From NCBI GenBank assembly GCA_964584165.1, contig CAZOYW010000007.1, positions 47,673-111,672 on the forward strand: a stretch of DNA of 64,000 nt, read 5' to 3'. Origin of the DNA: CAZKCI01 sp964584165 (lineage in GTDB: Bacteria > Auribacterota > Erginobacteria > Erginobacterales > CAZKCI01). The notes below the pieces were generated by a model. That model searched no databases, was not told the origin of the DNA, and saw nothing but the letters and a program-made list of their open reading frames with translations. A program made the translations under genes and the position numbers. Positions 1 through 7,634 of the stretch are shown piece by piece (within the stretch, counting starts at the first letter, position 1; the number at the start of each line of letters is the position of its first letter).

Positions 1-50
1 CTGGTAATATCCCCCTGTCAAGGATCGCCGGGCGGGAAGCAAGAGGGGAT

Positions 51-518
51 ATGCCGCAACTGGAGAAGGGCGGGAAGCATGTTTTCGGCTGGTCGGTCGT
101 CGGAAGGGACGGCCGGGTCCGGATCCCCGCCGAGGCGCTGCGGGAATACCGCCTGCGGGCCGGAGAGCGGGTCATCCTGGTCTCGGGCAGCCGGACCTCG
201 GGGGGGTTCGGACTGACCCGGCGGTCCTTCCTCGTCCGCTCGCCGCTGCGGCGGCTCCTCCAGGAGAACCCCCGCCTCGACCGCTACCGCCTCCGGGAAG
301 GCGAACCGCTGCGCCACCGCTGGCGCTTCCTCTGCTGGCTTAAGATCCGCCGGGGCGGGATCGTCCGCCTCCCCCCCGCGGCGCGGGCGGCCTACGGCCT
401 CCGGGGCGGAGACCGCCTGATGTCGGTCCGCTCCAGCGACATCGCCATCGGCTTCGCCGCGAAGGGCCCCCTGGTCGCGGTGGGGAGGAAGCACCCGGAG
501 ATCGAGGTGTTCGTCTAG
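51..518 (+). CDS. tandem AbrB/SpoVT-like domain protein
   Basis: A 155-residue protein that seems to contain two copies of a SpoVT/AbrB-like swapped-hairpin half, at about residues 12-46 and 95-140. Each copy has a strand, a Gly-x-V-R-(I/L)-P turn (GRVRIPAEALREY and GGIVRLPPAARAAYG), and then an L-R-x-G-(E/D)-R/L strand. Ordinary AbrB proteins carry one such half and dimerise, so this chain could form the DNA-binding barrel alone. The role (transition-state regulator or antitoxin-like DNA binder) is inferred from the fold only. The ATG follows a purine-rich AGAGGGG. No toxin gene is adjacent; the next gene starts 17 nt downstream on the same strand. Confidence 0.6.
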   Translation: MPQLEKGGKHVFGWSVVGRDGRVRIPAEALREYRLRAGERVILVSGSRTSGGFGLTRRSFLVRSPLRRLLQENPRLDRYRLREGEPLRHRWRFLCWLKIRRGGIVRLPPAARAAYGLRGGDRLMSVRSSDIAIGFAAKGPLVAVGRKHPEIEVFV

Positions 519-535
519 GTCCGGGGAAACAAGCC

Positions 536-1279
536 ATGGATACGAGAGGAAGGGAATTCCTGAAGGATGGCGTGCGGAAATCGGTCGACTTCTCCCGGAC
601 GCCGCAGGCCCGGGGGATTGAGCCGCCGCCGCCCCAGAAGCCGCCCCGGCCGGTCGAGCGGATCATCGCCCTCTCCCCGCCGGGGGCTTGGCGGACCGTT
701 CCGAAACTCGGCCTGGAAGAGGCGATCGCGCGGCGGCGATCGCGGCGCGACTTCCTCGCTCAGCCCCTCTCGATGGAGGAACTTTCCTTCCTCCTCTGGG
801 CGACGCAGGGGCTCCGGCCGGGCAGCCCTCCGGGGGGGAACTTCCGCACCGTCCCGTCCGCCGGCTGCCGCCACGCCCTGGAGAGCTACGTCGCGGCCTT
901 GCGCGTCGCCGGCCTCGCCCCGGCGATCTACCGCTACCTCCCCCTCGACCACGCCCTGGTCGAAGCCGTCCGCCCCGCCGATCTCGCGGAGCGGCTGGTC
1001 CGGGCGACCTTCGGCCAGCGCTTCTGCGGGGAGGGCGCCGCGACCTTCGCCTGGACGGCCGTCCCCGCCCGGATGGAGTGGCGCTACGCCTCGGCCTCCT
1101 ACAAGGTGATCGCCCTCGACGCCGGCCACGTCTGCCAGAACCTCTACCTGGCCGGAGAGAGCATCGGCACCGGGGTCTGCGCCGTCGCCGCCTACGAGCA
1201 GGACCTCATGGACGAGCTCCTGGGCGTCGATGGCGAGGAGGAGTTCACTCTCTATCTCGCCGCCGTCGGCAAGCGATGA
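536..1279 (+). CDS. SagB-type nitroreductase family protein
   Basis: A 247-residue FMN-dependent nitroreductase-fold protein. The family start is visible as SRRDF followed by 'LSMEELSFLLWATQG', with a Pro/Ser-rich FMN loop (FRTVPSAG) and a C-terminal 'GTGVCAVAAYEQ' helix. This is the pattern of SagB/ThcOx-type dehydrogenases, which oxidise azolines in peptide natural products but also occur as orphans. No YcaO or precursor peptide gene is visible nearby, so I infer an orphan oxidoreductase acting in the cytoplasm. Its stop overlaps the ATG of the downstream methyltransferase (ATGA), so the two are probably translationally coupled. Confidence 0.75.
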   Translation: MDTRGREFLKDGVRKSVDFSRTPQARGIEPPPPQKPPRPVERIIALSPPGAWRTVPKLGLEEAIARRRSRRDFLAQPLSMEELSFLLWATQGLRPGSPPGGNFRTVPSAGCRHALESYVAALRVAGLAPAIYRYLPLDHALVEAVRPADLAERLVRATFGQRFCGEGAATFAWTAVPARMEWRYASASYKVIALDAGHVCQNLYLAGESIGTGVCAVAAYEQDLMDELLGVDGEEEFTLYLAAVGKR

Positions 1280-1854
1280 GATCCCACGTGGAAACCTGGC
1301 TGGAGGGGGACGGGGCCGCATTCCTCCGGCGGATCGGCCTGAAGCCGGGCGACCGGGTCCTGGACTTCGGCTGCGGCCGCGGCCACTACTCCATCCCGGC
1401 AGCGCAGGTGGTGGGAACGGCGGGGCGGGTGCTGGCCATGGACAAGGAGGGGAAGGCCCTGGAAGGGCTGAAGCAGTGGGCGGAAAAGTTCGGGCTGACC
1501 AACCTCGAACCCCGGCTGACCGCCGGCGCGCTCGCCGTCGATTCCCCCGACGGGTCCTTCGACGCGATCCTGGCCTACGACGTCATCCACTACCCGGAGC
1601 GGCGGGAGCCGCTCTTCGCGGAATTCCACCGGGTCCTGAAGGGGGGAGGCTTCCTCTCCGTCTATCCCAAGCACCGCCGGGGGGACCACCCCCTCCCCCC
1701 GATGGCTTGCCTGTCCCTGGATGAGATCGTCGCGGAGGTCGCCGGGGCCGGCTTTTCCCCGCGCCGGAGATTCTACGAGCGCCTCCTCCACGATGAGAGC
1801 TACAATCAGGGGGTGGTGATTAACTTCGCTTGGAGGACGCGACGATGCCGGTGA
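1276..1854 (+). CDS. class I SAM-dependent methyltransferase
   Basis: A 192-residue methyltransferase of the UbiE/Methyltransf_11 type. The SAM-binding motif I is clear (VLDFGCGRGHYS, about residues 25-36), motif II acidic residue follows in 'VLAMDKEG', and motif IV/post-IV are seen as 'FDAILAYDVIHY' and 'FHRVLKGGGFLSVYP'. The substrate cannot be read from the sequence. The ATG overlaps the stop of the upstream SagB-like gene by 4 nt and the 3' end overlaps the following 45-codon ORF by 10 nt, so the three probably form one operon. Confidence 0.8.
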   Translation: MRSHVETWLEGDGAAFLRRIGLKPGDRVLDFGCGRGHYSIPAAQVVGTAGRVLAMDKEGKALEGLKQWAEKFGLTNLEPRLTAGALAVDSPDGSFDAILAYDVIHYPERREPLFAEFHRVLKGGGFLSVYPKHRRGDHPLPPMACLSLDEIVAEVAGAGFSPRRRFYERLLHDESYNQGVVINFAWRTRRCR

Positions 1855-1982
1855 TGGAGATCACCTTCGTCCCGGGCGTCCGGCGGGTGGTCACCTCGAT
1901 CCGGATCGACGATCGTCGGGACAAGCTCCTGACCATGCAGGGCAAGCTGGCCTCGGTCCGCCGGAGACTCCAGCCCAAATAG
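1845..1982 (+). CDS. small conserved-looking ORF after the methyltransferase
   Basis: A 45-codon ORF (starts MPVMEITFVPG, ends RRRLQPK) that overlaps the end of the methyltransferase gene in another frame and stops just before the convergent lipoprotein gene. Basic, no membrane segment and no recognised domain. Support is its position and coding bias (GC-rich third positions); overlapping small genes are common in this genome's operons. Function unknown. Confidence 0.4.
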   Translation: MPVMEITFVPGVRRVVTSIRIDDRRDKLLTMQGKLASVRRRLQPK

Positions 1983-1998
1983 AGGGGGCTCTTCCCGC

Positions 1999-2433
1999 TC
2001 AGCGCTGGATCGGGTTCCCTTTCTCGTCCCAGTCCTGGCGGCTCACCTCCACTCCGTCGCGGTTTTCGATCTCCTCCGCCAGCTGTCCGTTCTCGTACCA
2101 GCTCCTCCAGGTGCCGACCGGAACGCCGTACCGATAGCCGTGCTCCGACTTCTTCTGGCCGTTCTCGTACCAGGACGTCTGCATCCCGTCCTGCACCCCG
2201 TCCCGATACCAGATCTCCGCCTTCTTCTGCCCGCTCGGGTAGCGCCGGACGACCGCGCCGGTGAACGGGGTCTTCGAGCCGGACTCGAACTTGGTCTCCT
2301 TCACCTCGAACAGTGTGCTTCCGTCCACCACCCTCCCCTCGCCCGCCTCCGCCGGAACCGTCGTCTCGTTCCGGGCGCACCCCGCCCCGGCCAACGCCGC
2401 CGCCAGCCCGACCAGCGCCCAGGTGGTCCTCAC
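1999..2433 (-). CDS. lipoprotein with MORN-type repeats (YwqK-like)
   Basis: A 144-residue protein starting at GTG, preceded by GGAGGGAGAG on the minus strand. The N-terminus is a lipoprotein signal (hydrophobic stretch ending LAGAGC, Cys at about residue 19). The rest is made of about four MORN_2/YwqK-like units of the type 'YPSGQKKAEIWYRDG', 'WYENGQKKSEHGYRYG' and 'WYENGQLAEEIENRDG'. Proteins of this family are exported repeat proteins whose role is mostly unknown, some acting as antitoxin-like immunity proteins. It lies just downstream of the peroxiredoxin gene on the same strand (11 nt gap), so they may be co-transcribed. Confidence 0.75.
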   Translation of the reverse strand: MRTTWALVGLAAALAGAGCARNETTVPAEAGEGRVVDGSTLFEVKETKFESGSKTPFTGAVVRRYPSGQKKAEIWYRDGVQDGMQTSWYENGQKKSEHGYRYGVPVGTWRSWYENGQLAEEIENRDGVEVSRQDWDEKGNPIQR

Positions 2434-2444
2434 GCTCTCCCTCC

Positions 2445-3107
2445 TTACAAGTTCTTCTTGGAGAAGAACCAGTCCGTGCACTCGATCCCCTTCTCCCTCA
2501 CCCGCTCCTCGGCCCCCTTCTGGGTCCGCGGCGGGGGCACGATCACCTTGTCGCCGGGGCGCCAGTTGGCCGGGGTGGCCACGCCGTGCTTGTCGGTGGT
2601 CTGGAGCGCCTGGATCAGGCGCAGGATCTCGTCCATGTTCCGCCCGGTGGAGAGCGGATAGTAGATGATGGCCCGGATCGTCTGCTCGAGGTCGATCACG
2701 AAGACGCAGCGGGAGGTCTCCGTCTTGCTGTCCCCCGGCATGATCATCCCGTAGAGCGACGCCACGTTCTTGTCCAGGTCGGCGATGATCGGGAAGGTGA
2801 GCTTTCGGCCAAACTTCTCCTCGACCGTCCTCGCCCAGGCGATGTGCGAGTAGACGCTGTCGATGGAGAGCCCCAAAAGCTCGCAGTTGAGCTCGCGGAG
2901 CTTCCCGTGGATCTCGGCGAAGGCGATGAACTCCGTCGTGCAGACCGGCGTGAAGTCGGCCGGGTGGGAGAACATGATCAGCCACTTGCCCTTGAAGTCG
3001 GAGAGCTTCAGGGGCCCGAAGGTGGTGACCGCCTCGAACTGCGGGGCGGGGTCTCCGATCCGGGGAAAGGTCGGGCACGGGGCCTCGGCGGTTGTTTTTT
3101 CTTCCAT
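2445..3107 (-). CDS. peroxiredoxin (Prx6/AhpC-TSA family)
   Basis: A 220-residue peroxiredoxin that reduces peroxides in the cytoplasm. The peroxidatic Cys is C56 in PADFTPVC (PxxxTxxC motif); the catalytic Arg is in 'ETSRCVFVID'. The long C-terminal arm with 'PANWRPGDKVIVPPP' and a second Cys (C210, ECTDW) is typical of the Prx6-type archaeal/anaerobe thioredoxin peroxidases. ATG is preceded by AAGGAGGC, and a sigma70-like promoter lies about 55 nt upstream. The length is normal for the group. Confidence 0.92.
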   Translation of the reverse strand: MEEKTTAEAPCPTFPRIGDPAPQFEAVTTFGPLKLSDFKGKWLIMFSHPADFTPVCTTEFIAFAEIHGKLRELNCELLGLSIDSVYSHIAWARTVEEKFGRKLTFPIIADLDKNVASLYGMIMPGDSKTETSRCVFVIDLEQTIRAIIYYPLSTGRNMDEILRLIQALQTTDKHGVATPANWRPGDKVIVPPPRTQKGAEERVREKGIECTDWFFSKKNL

Positions 3108-3163
3108 GGGTATGCCTCCTTGGGCTCTTAAACCCGTTAAGCGCGTTTGCGCATCTTCTTCTT

Positions 3164-3192
3164 AGTTTAATCCGTCTTCCCGGCCCCGTCAA
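3164..3192 (-). promoter_or_regulatory. sigma70-like promoter of the peroxiredoxin gene
   Basis: On the minus strand TTGACG and TAAACT are separated by 17 nt. The transcript would start about 50 nt before the peroxiredoxin ATG. Two short dyads (CTTAA/TTAAG and GCGC/GCGC) lie between the -10 box and the ribosome-binding site and could be operator-like. Confidence 0.6.
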
Positions 3193-3288
3193 ACCCCCAG
3201 CGGCGAGCCGAAAGTAGGACGCTTCTGCAATTAAACCCCGTCCCTCCTCCCTTTTCATTGGACAGCATGATAGGGAAGCGCTAAAAAG

Positions 3289-3792
3289 ATGCGACGAGGC
3301 GATGGGAGAAATAACGCCGTGGAAGACATGGACTTCAGGATTCAAGCCGCTCTGGTGACGGCGGCGGCGGTCGTCATCACCGCGGTGACGAGCCAGGCGA
3401 TCAAGATCTTTTCCGACCTCCACGACCGCCGGCGCCGCCATCGAATAAGCCTGATGAACCTCCGCAACGAGCTCGTCGTCAACCTCTCCCTGGCCCGGGC
3501 GATGACCGTCTGCAGCCGCACCTTCGGGATGCGCTTCATCGACTCCGTCTGGACGACGGGGGACACCTCGGTCATCTACCTCGGCCGCCAGCCCGCGGAG
3601 AGGATCCTCGCCGCCTACACGAAGATGCAGCTCTTCAATTGCCTGAACGAGCGCTACCAGCTGATCGCCCGGTCCCCGGAGTATGGACCCAGCCGCGGTC
3701 AGCGCCTGGTGGACGAGCAGAAGGAGCAGGCCGACCTCGCCGCCGAAATCGAACGGCTCCTCGCCGAACTCGTTCCGGCGATCCGGATCTGA
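3289..3792 (+). CDS. membrane-anchored hypothetical protein
   Basis: A 167-residue protein with one predicted membrane segment near the N-terminus (about residues 18-38, rich in A/V/T), followed by a basic patch (HDRRRRHR) and a soluble, mostly helical C-terminal part ending in a Glu-rich helix (EQKEQADLAAEIERLLAEL). The basic patch after the segment predicts a cytoplasmic C-terminus. I do not recognise the family. The gene is divergent from the peroxiredoxin and is followed 30 nt later by cinA. Confidence 0.6.
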   Translation: MRRGDGRNNAVEDMDFRIQAALVTAAAVVITAVTSQAIKIFSDLHDRRRRHRISLMNLRNELVVNLSLARAMTVCSRTFGMRFIDSVWTTGDTSVIYLGRQPAERILAAYTKMQLFNCLNERYQLIARSPEYGPSRGQRLVDEQKEQADLAAEIERLLAELVPAIRI

Positions 3793-3822
3793 GCCTAGGG
3801 GCAGCGGGGAGGCCACCCATCC

Positions 3823-5073
3823 GTGAAAGCCGAGATCATCGCGATCGGTGACGAACTCCTCTCCGGGGAAACCGAGGACAGCAACTCTTCCCTCATCTCC
3901 CGCGCCCTCGCCGGGGCGGGGATCGACGTCGTCCGCCGCCGGACGGTCGGCGACCGGAAGGACGAGATCGTCGCCGCCCTGCGCGAGGCGGCGGCGCGGG
4001 TCCGCCTGGTCATCGCCACCGGGGGGCTCGGGCCCACCCCGGCCGACCTCACCCGCCAAGCCCTGGCCGAAGCCGCCGGACGACCGCTCGTCCGCGACCC
4101 GCGGGCGGAGGCGAACCTCCGCGCCTTCTTCTCCCGCCGCGGCTGGTCGCCGTCCGGAAGCAACTTCCGCCAGTGCGAGGCTCCGGCGGGCGCCGAGCTG
4201 ATCGAGAACTCCTGCGGGACGGCGCCGGGGATCTTCCTGGAATGGTCCGGCGCGCTCCTCTTCGCCCTCCCCGGCCCCCCCGCCGAGATGCGCGAGATGC
4301 TCCTCCGCTCGGTCCTCCCCCGCCTGCGGGAGGAGGCGCGGGAGTCGGGGGGAGGGACAAGGGAAGCCCGGACGCTCCGCCTCATCGGGATCGGCGAATC
4401 GAACGCGGCCGAGGCGCTCCGCGGACTCATCGACCCCGCCGGCGAACCCGCGCTCGCCATCTACGCCTCCCCGGGGGAGGTGCGCCTGCGCCTCTCCGCG
4501 AAGGGTGCGGGCGCGGCGGCCCGGCTCGGCGCGCTCGAGAGCGAAGTCCGCCGGCGACTGGGAGAGCGCATCTACGGCGAAGACGACGACACCCTGGAGT
4601 CGGTGGCGGGAAAGCTTCTCCGGGAGAGGAAGGCCACCCTCGCCCTGGCGGAGTCCTGCACCGGGGGCTTGATCGCCGACCGGATCACCGACGTCCCGGG
4701 CGCTTCGGACTACTTCGCCGCCGGCTTCGTCGCCTACGCCAACGCGGCGAAGGTCCGTCTCCTCGGAGTCGATGAGGCGATCATCCCAGCGCACGGGGCG
4801 GTGAGCGAGGAGTGCGCCCGGGCGATGGCGGAAGGCGCGCGGGCGCGGGCGGGGACGGACCTCGCCCTGGCCGTGACGGGGATCGCCGGTCCGGGAGGAG
4901 GGAGCCCGGAGAAGCCGGTCGGCCTGGTCTATATCGCCCTGGCCGACGATTCCGGGACGTCGGTGGAAAAACACCTCTGTCCCGGGACACGGCTCCAGTT
5001 CAAGCGGCGCGTCTCCACCCTCGCCCTCGACCTCCTGCGCCGGAGACTGATGAGCAAAGAGCGGAAGGCCTAG
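3823..5073 (+). CDS. cinA: CinA-like protein (nicotinamide-nucleotide amidase)
   Basis: A 416-residue two-domain CinA. The N-terminal MoCF/COG1058 domain (about 1-170) starts 'KAEIIAIGDELLSGETEDSN' and has 'ATGGLGPTPADLT'; this half is an ADP-ribose/NMN-linked pyrophosphatase in characterised members. The C-terminal amidase domain (about 255-410) has the catalytic Ser in LAESCTGGLIADR and the 'VTGIAGPGGGSPEKPVGLVY' block, which deamidates NMN to NaMN in NAD salvage. Length and order are normal. It starts at ATG shortly after the membrane protein gene. Confidence 0.95.
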   Translation: MKAEIIAIGDELLSGETEDSNSSLISRALAGAGIDVVRRRTVGDRKDEIVAALREAAARVRLVIATGGLGPTPADLTRQALAEAAGRPLVRDPRAEANLRAFFSRRGWSPSGSNFRQCEAPAGAELIENSCGTAPGIFLEWSGALLFALPGPPAEMREMLLRSVLPRLREEARESGGGTREARTLRLIGIGESNAAEALRGLIDPAGEPALAIYASPGEVRLRLSAKGAGAAARLGALESEVRRRLGERIYGEDDDTLESVAGKLLRERKATLALAESCTGGLIADRITDVPGASDYFAAGFVAYANAAKVRLLGVDEAIIPAHGAVSEECARAMAEGARARAGTDLALAVTGIAGPGGGSPEKPVGLVYIALADDSGTSVEKHLCPGTRLQFKRRVSTLALDLLRRRLMSKERKA

Positions 5074-5115
5074 AGCAGAGAACCGGAGCCAGCGACAAGC
5101 GCAGCGATACTGCAA

Positions 5116-5252
5116 GCCTTTCCGAAGGAAAGGCGGTCCTACAAGCGAAGCGATCCCACAAGCCTTTCCGATCCGCCAGCGGATCGGAAAGGCGATTCTA
5201 CAAGCGTAGCGATCCTACAAGCCTTTCCGATTCGCCAACGAATCGGAAAGGC
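5116..5252 (+). repeat. three tandem hairpin repeats between cinA and arfB
   Basis: Three units of about 50-60 bp, each with CAAGCCTTTCC and ending GGAAAGGCG. Each forms a perfect hairpin: 5116-5134 (8-bp stem), 5162-5193 (15-bp stem, loop CA) and 5221-5252 (14-bp stem, loop CCAA). Stems 2 and 3 differ in sequence (TCCGC/GCGGA against TTCG/CGAA) while keeping pairing. They are linked by a 'CTACAAGCG(A/T)AGCGATCC' connector. Confidence 0.8.
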
Positions 5253-5266
5253 GATCCCGCATCTCC

Positions 5267-5689
5267 ATGATCTTCATCACTCCCAGCCTCTCCCTCCCCG
5301 AGCGGGAGATCTCCTTCTCCTTCGTCCGCTCCCCCGGGCCCGGCGGACAGAACGTGAACAAGGTCGCCACCGCCGTCCTCCTCCGCTTCGACCTCGCCGC
5401 CTCCTCGCTCCCCGCCCCGGTCAAGGATCGCCTGGCCAGACTCGCCGGATCGCGGGTCAACCGGGAAGGGATCCTGCTTGTCCGGGCCAGCCGATTCCGG
5501 ACCCAGGGTGAGAACCGCCGCGACGCCGTCGAGCGTTTCGCCGCCCTCGTCCGGCGAGCGCTCGAACCCCCGCGCGCCCGCCGGAAGACCCGTCCCCGGG
5601 CCGGGGCGCGGGAGAAGCGCCTGGAGGGCAAGCGCCTCCGCTCCCGGAAAAAGATCTGCCGGCGGCGGCCGACGGCGTGGGATAATTGA
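5267..5689 (+). CDS. arfB: ArfB/YaeJ-like peptide chain release factor
   Basis: A 140-residue class I release-factor catalytic domain without codon-recognition domains. It has the universal GGQ in 'SPGPGGQNVNKVATAV' (about residues 24-39) and a lysine/arginine-rich C-terminal tail that in ArfB enters the empty mRNA channel. The family hydrolyses peptidyl-tRNA on ribosomes stalled at mRNA 3' ends. No Shine-Dalgarno precedes the ATG. The stop overlaps a TTG codon that could start the next gene. Confidence 0.88.
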   Translation: MIFITPSLSLPEREISFSFVRSPGPGGQNVNKVATAVLLRFDLAASSLPAPVKDRLARLAGSRVNREGILLVRASRFRTQGENRRDAVERFAALVRRALEPPRARRKTRPRAGAREKRLEGKRLRSRKKICRRRPTAWDN

Positions 5690-5712
5690 AGCCGGAACGC
5701 GGGGAATATCTG

Positions 5713-6663
5713 ATGCCGGCCGCCCAGCTGAACCGAGAGCGCATCACCCGGATCGCCCGCCTCCTCCAGGGGGTCCCCGACCTCCCAGTCTTGGACTACG
5801 CGGGCAACCTCTTCCCGCCGCCCGGCGCCTCCGGCGCGCTCGAATATTTTTTCGGGATCGTCCTCCACCAGTTCGGCTTCTGGACGGACGACGGGCGGCG
5901 CTACGCCGCTCCCATGCTCGCCCGGATCGAGGGGCGAACCCTGAAGGGCTCGGACTTCGTCTGGAAGGCGGGAGCGCGGGCCGCGGAGCGCGAACCGGAC
6001 TTCTTCGATCCCGCCTTCCAGGCCGTCATCTCTCCCCGCACCTTCGCCGCCGCCTTCGCCGAGGACGCCGGCACCTGCCCCCTCCCCATGTTCGACGCCC
6101 ATGTCGCCCTCTCCCGGTCCTACGGCCGGGACCTCCTCGCCCAGGGGCTTTCCCCCCGGGGGATCGTCGAATCCGTGAACGCCGAGGACCGCCCCCTCAA
6201 CGCGCTCCTCAAGGTCCTCTCGGGCGTCGGCGGGTACCGCGAGGACCCCCTCCGGAAAAAGGCCCTCCTCCTCGCTCTTGCGCTCGAGCGGAGGCCCGAG
6301 CGTTTCCTCCGGGTCAAGGACCCTCTGAGCTGGGCGCCGGTCGTCGACTACCATAACATCCGGACGGCGCTGCGCACGGGCATGGTGGAGCCGGTCGGGG
6401 AGCCCCTCCGGGGCAAGCTCCGGCGGCGGGAGTTCGTGACCGAGGAGGAGGAGCGGGCGGTGCGAGCGGCGACCTTCGACGCCATCGCAGGCCTGATCGA
6501 GGGCTCGGGCGCGGGCGTGGCCAAGATCGACGCTCTCTTCTTCGGGGCGCGCCGGACCTGCCCGGAGATGACGGCGCCGGACTGCCCGCGCTGCCCGCTC
6601 GAGAAGGCCTGCGCGAAACGGACCGAACTCTTCCAGCCCGTCTTCCGGACCACGTTCTACTGA
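5713..6663 (+). CDS. HhH-GPD-like protein with C-terminal Fe-S loop motif
   Basis: A 316-residue protein I cannot name with certainty. A helical body contains 'LSGVGGYREDPLRKKALLLA', resembling a helix-hairpin-helix, then 'DYHNIRTALRTGMVEP', and finally a C-x7-C-x2-C-x5-C cluster (CPEMTAPDCPRCPLEKAC). That spacing is close to the C-x6-C-x2-C-x5-C [4Fe-4S] loop of endonuclease III/MutY. I infer a base-excision-repair-like or nucleic-acid-binding Fe-S protein. It ends FRTTFY, much like the RTVFY end of the queuosine-salvage protein two genes on. ATG at 5713 has GGGGA at good spacing; an upstream TTG at 5686 overlapping the arfB stop is an alternative. Confidence 0.5.
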   Translation: MPAAQLNRERITRIARLLQGVPDLPVLDYAGNLFPPPGASGALEYFFGIVLHQFGFWTDDGRRYAAPMLARIEGRTLKGSDFVWKAGARAAEREPDFFDPAFQAVISPRTFAAAFAEDAGTCPLPMFDAHVALSRSYGRDLLAQGLSPRGIVESVNAEDRPLNALLKVLSGVGGYREDPLRKKALLLALALERRPERFLRVKDPLSWAPVVDYHNIRTALRTGMVEPVGEPLRGKLRRREFVTEEEERAVRAATFDAIAGLIEGSGAGVAKIDALFFGARRTCPEMTAPDCPRCPLEKACAKRTELFQPVFRTTFY

Positions 6664-6671
6664 AACATTCT

Positions 6672-6752
6672 TGCCACTAAGACACCAAGTCACGAAGAAC
6701 TGACATAATGTCTTTCTTCGTGCTTCCTTTGTGCCTTGGCGCCTTTGTGGCA
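6672..6752. repeat. inverted pair of 'ACTAAGACACCAAG'-type repeats
   Basis: Left arm starts TGCCACTAAGACACCAAG and right arm ends CCTTGGCGCCTTTGTGGCA; the arms are imperfect inverted copies around a short centre. A closely related pair lies at 59203-59290. Such arms are built from a degenerate 10-11 nt word. Confidence 0.6.
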
Positions 6753-6769
6753 TAATCCCCCGTCGGGCC

Positions 6770-7498
6770 ATGATCATCTACGGACGCAACGTCATCCGGG
6801 AAGCCATTCAGGCCGGAGTCCGCCTTTCCCGCGCTTACCTCGCCGTCGGCGAGGGAGCCGCGGCGGAGCTCAAGCGCCTGGAAGAGGAGCTCGCCCGCCG
6901 GGGAGTCCCGGTCGAGAAGCTCTCCCGCGACCGACTGGAGGCCGTCGCCCACTCCCGCGAGCACCAGGGGATCGCGGCCAAGATGGCGGATTTCGCCTAC
7001 GCCGACGTCGGCGCCGTCCTGGACAGCCTCTCCCGACCCCCCTTCGTCGTCCTCCTCGACCGGATTCAGGACCCCCACAACCTGGGGGCGATCATCCGCA
7101 CCGCCTACGGGGCGGGGGCGGACCTGATCGTCATCCCCGCCCACGACGCCTGCCTGGTCACTCCCGCCGTCCTCAAGACCTCGGCGGGCTACGCCTTCCG
7201 GATGCCGATCGCCGTGGAAACCAACCTCTCCCGGACCGTCGCGCTCCTGAAAGAGCGCGGGATCTGGGTCTACGGCGCGGTCATGGGCGGCGAGTCCTGT
7301 TTCCGGGTCGACTTCTCCGGGCCGGCGGCGCTCGTTTTCGGGAACGAGGGGGACGGGATCCGGAAGATGCTCCTCGAAAAGTGCGACTTCCGTGTCTCCA
7401 TCCCGATGGCGCGGGAGATGGACTCGCTCAACGTCTCCGTCTCCGCCGCCGTGATCGCCTTCCGGGTGCTGGAGTCGCGGGCCAGCGCGCGGGTCTAA
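6770..7498 (+). CDS. rlmB: 23S rRNA Gm2251-type 2'-O-methyltransferase (TrmH/RlmB family)
   Basis: A 242-residue SPOUT methyltransferase. An N-terminal L30e-like substrate-binding domain (MIIYGRNVIREAI, about 1-75) is followed by the knotted catalytic domain with 'LDRIQDPHNLGAIIRTAYGA', 'VFGNEGDGI' and 'SIPMAREMDSLNVSVSAAV', the three SPOUT motifs. It transfers methyl from SAM to a ribose 2'-OH of rRNA, most likely G2251. I start at the ATG of MIIYGRN because homologues begin there. The last codons overlap a palindromic hairpin that spans the stop codon. Confidence 0.9.
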   Translation: MIIYGRNVIREAIQAGVRLSRAYLAVGEGAAAELKRLEEELARRGVPVEKLSRDRLEAVAHSREHQGIAAKMADFAYADVGAVLDSLSRPPFVVLLDRIQDPHNLGAIIRTAYGAGADLIVIPAHDACLVTPAVLKTSAGYAFRMPIAVETNLSRTVALLKERGIWVYGAVMGGESCFRVDFSGPAALVFGNEGDGIRKMLLEKCDFRVSIPMAREMDSLNVSVSAAVIAFRVLESRASARV

Positions 7499-7508
7499 AG
7501 ACCCGCGC
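7487..7508 (+). terminator. hairpin spanning the rlmB stop codon
   Basis: A perfect 10-bp stem, GCGCGGGTCT paired with AGACCCGCGC, with a two-base AA centre; the TAA stop lies in it. It is followed by CTACGG. The same GCGCGG....CCGCGC design recurs at 16775-16796 and 36099-36120 with different but complementary inner bases. No T-tract follows, so terminator function is inferred. Confidence 0.55.
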
Positions 7509-7634
7509 CTACGGAAAACGGGGAGGGCAACACCGAGTGCCCGTAGCCGCGGACCTTTGATTGACCACAACCCCATCCCAAGGTAATCATCCCGACGAAA
7601 GTCGGGACAGGACCGCGGGCGGGGCAAGGACGCC

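Noticed and set aside
1999..5115. A 1038-residue minus-strand protein
   Set aside because: Only the last 144 residues look real; the rest is antisense to cinA, the peroxiredoxin and others.
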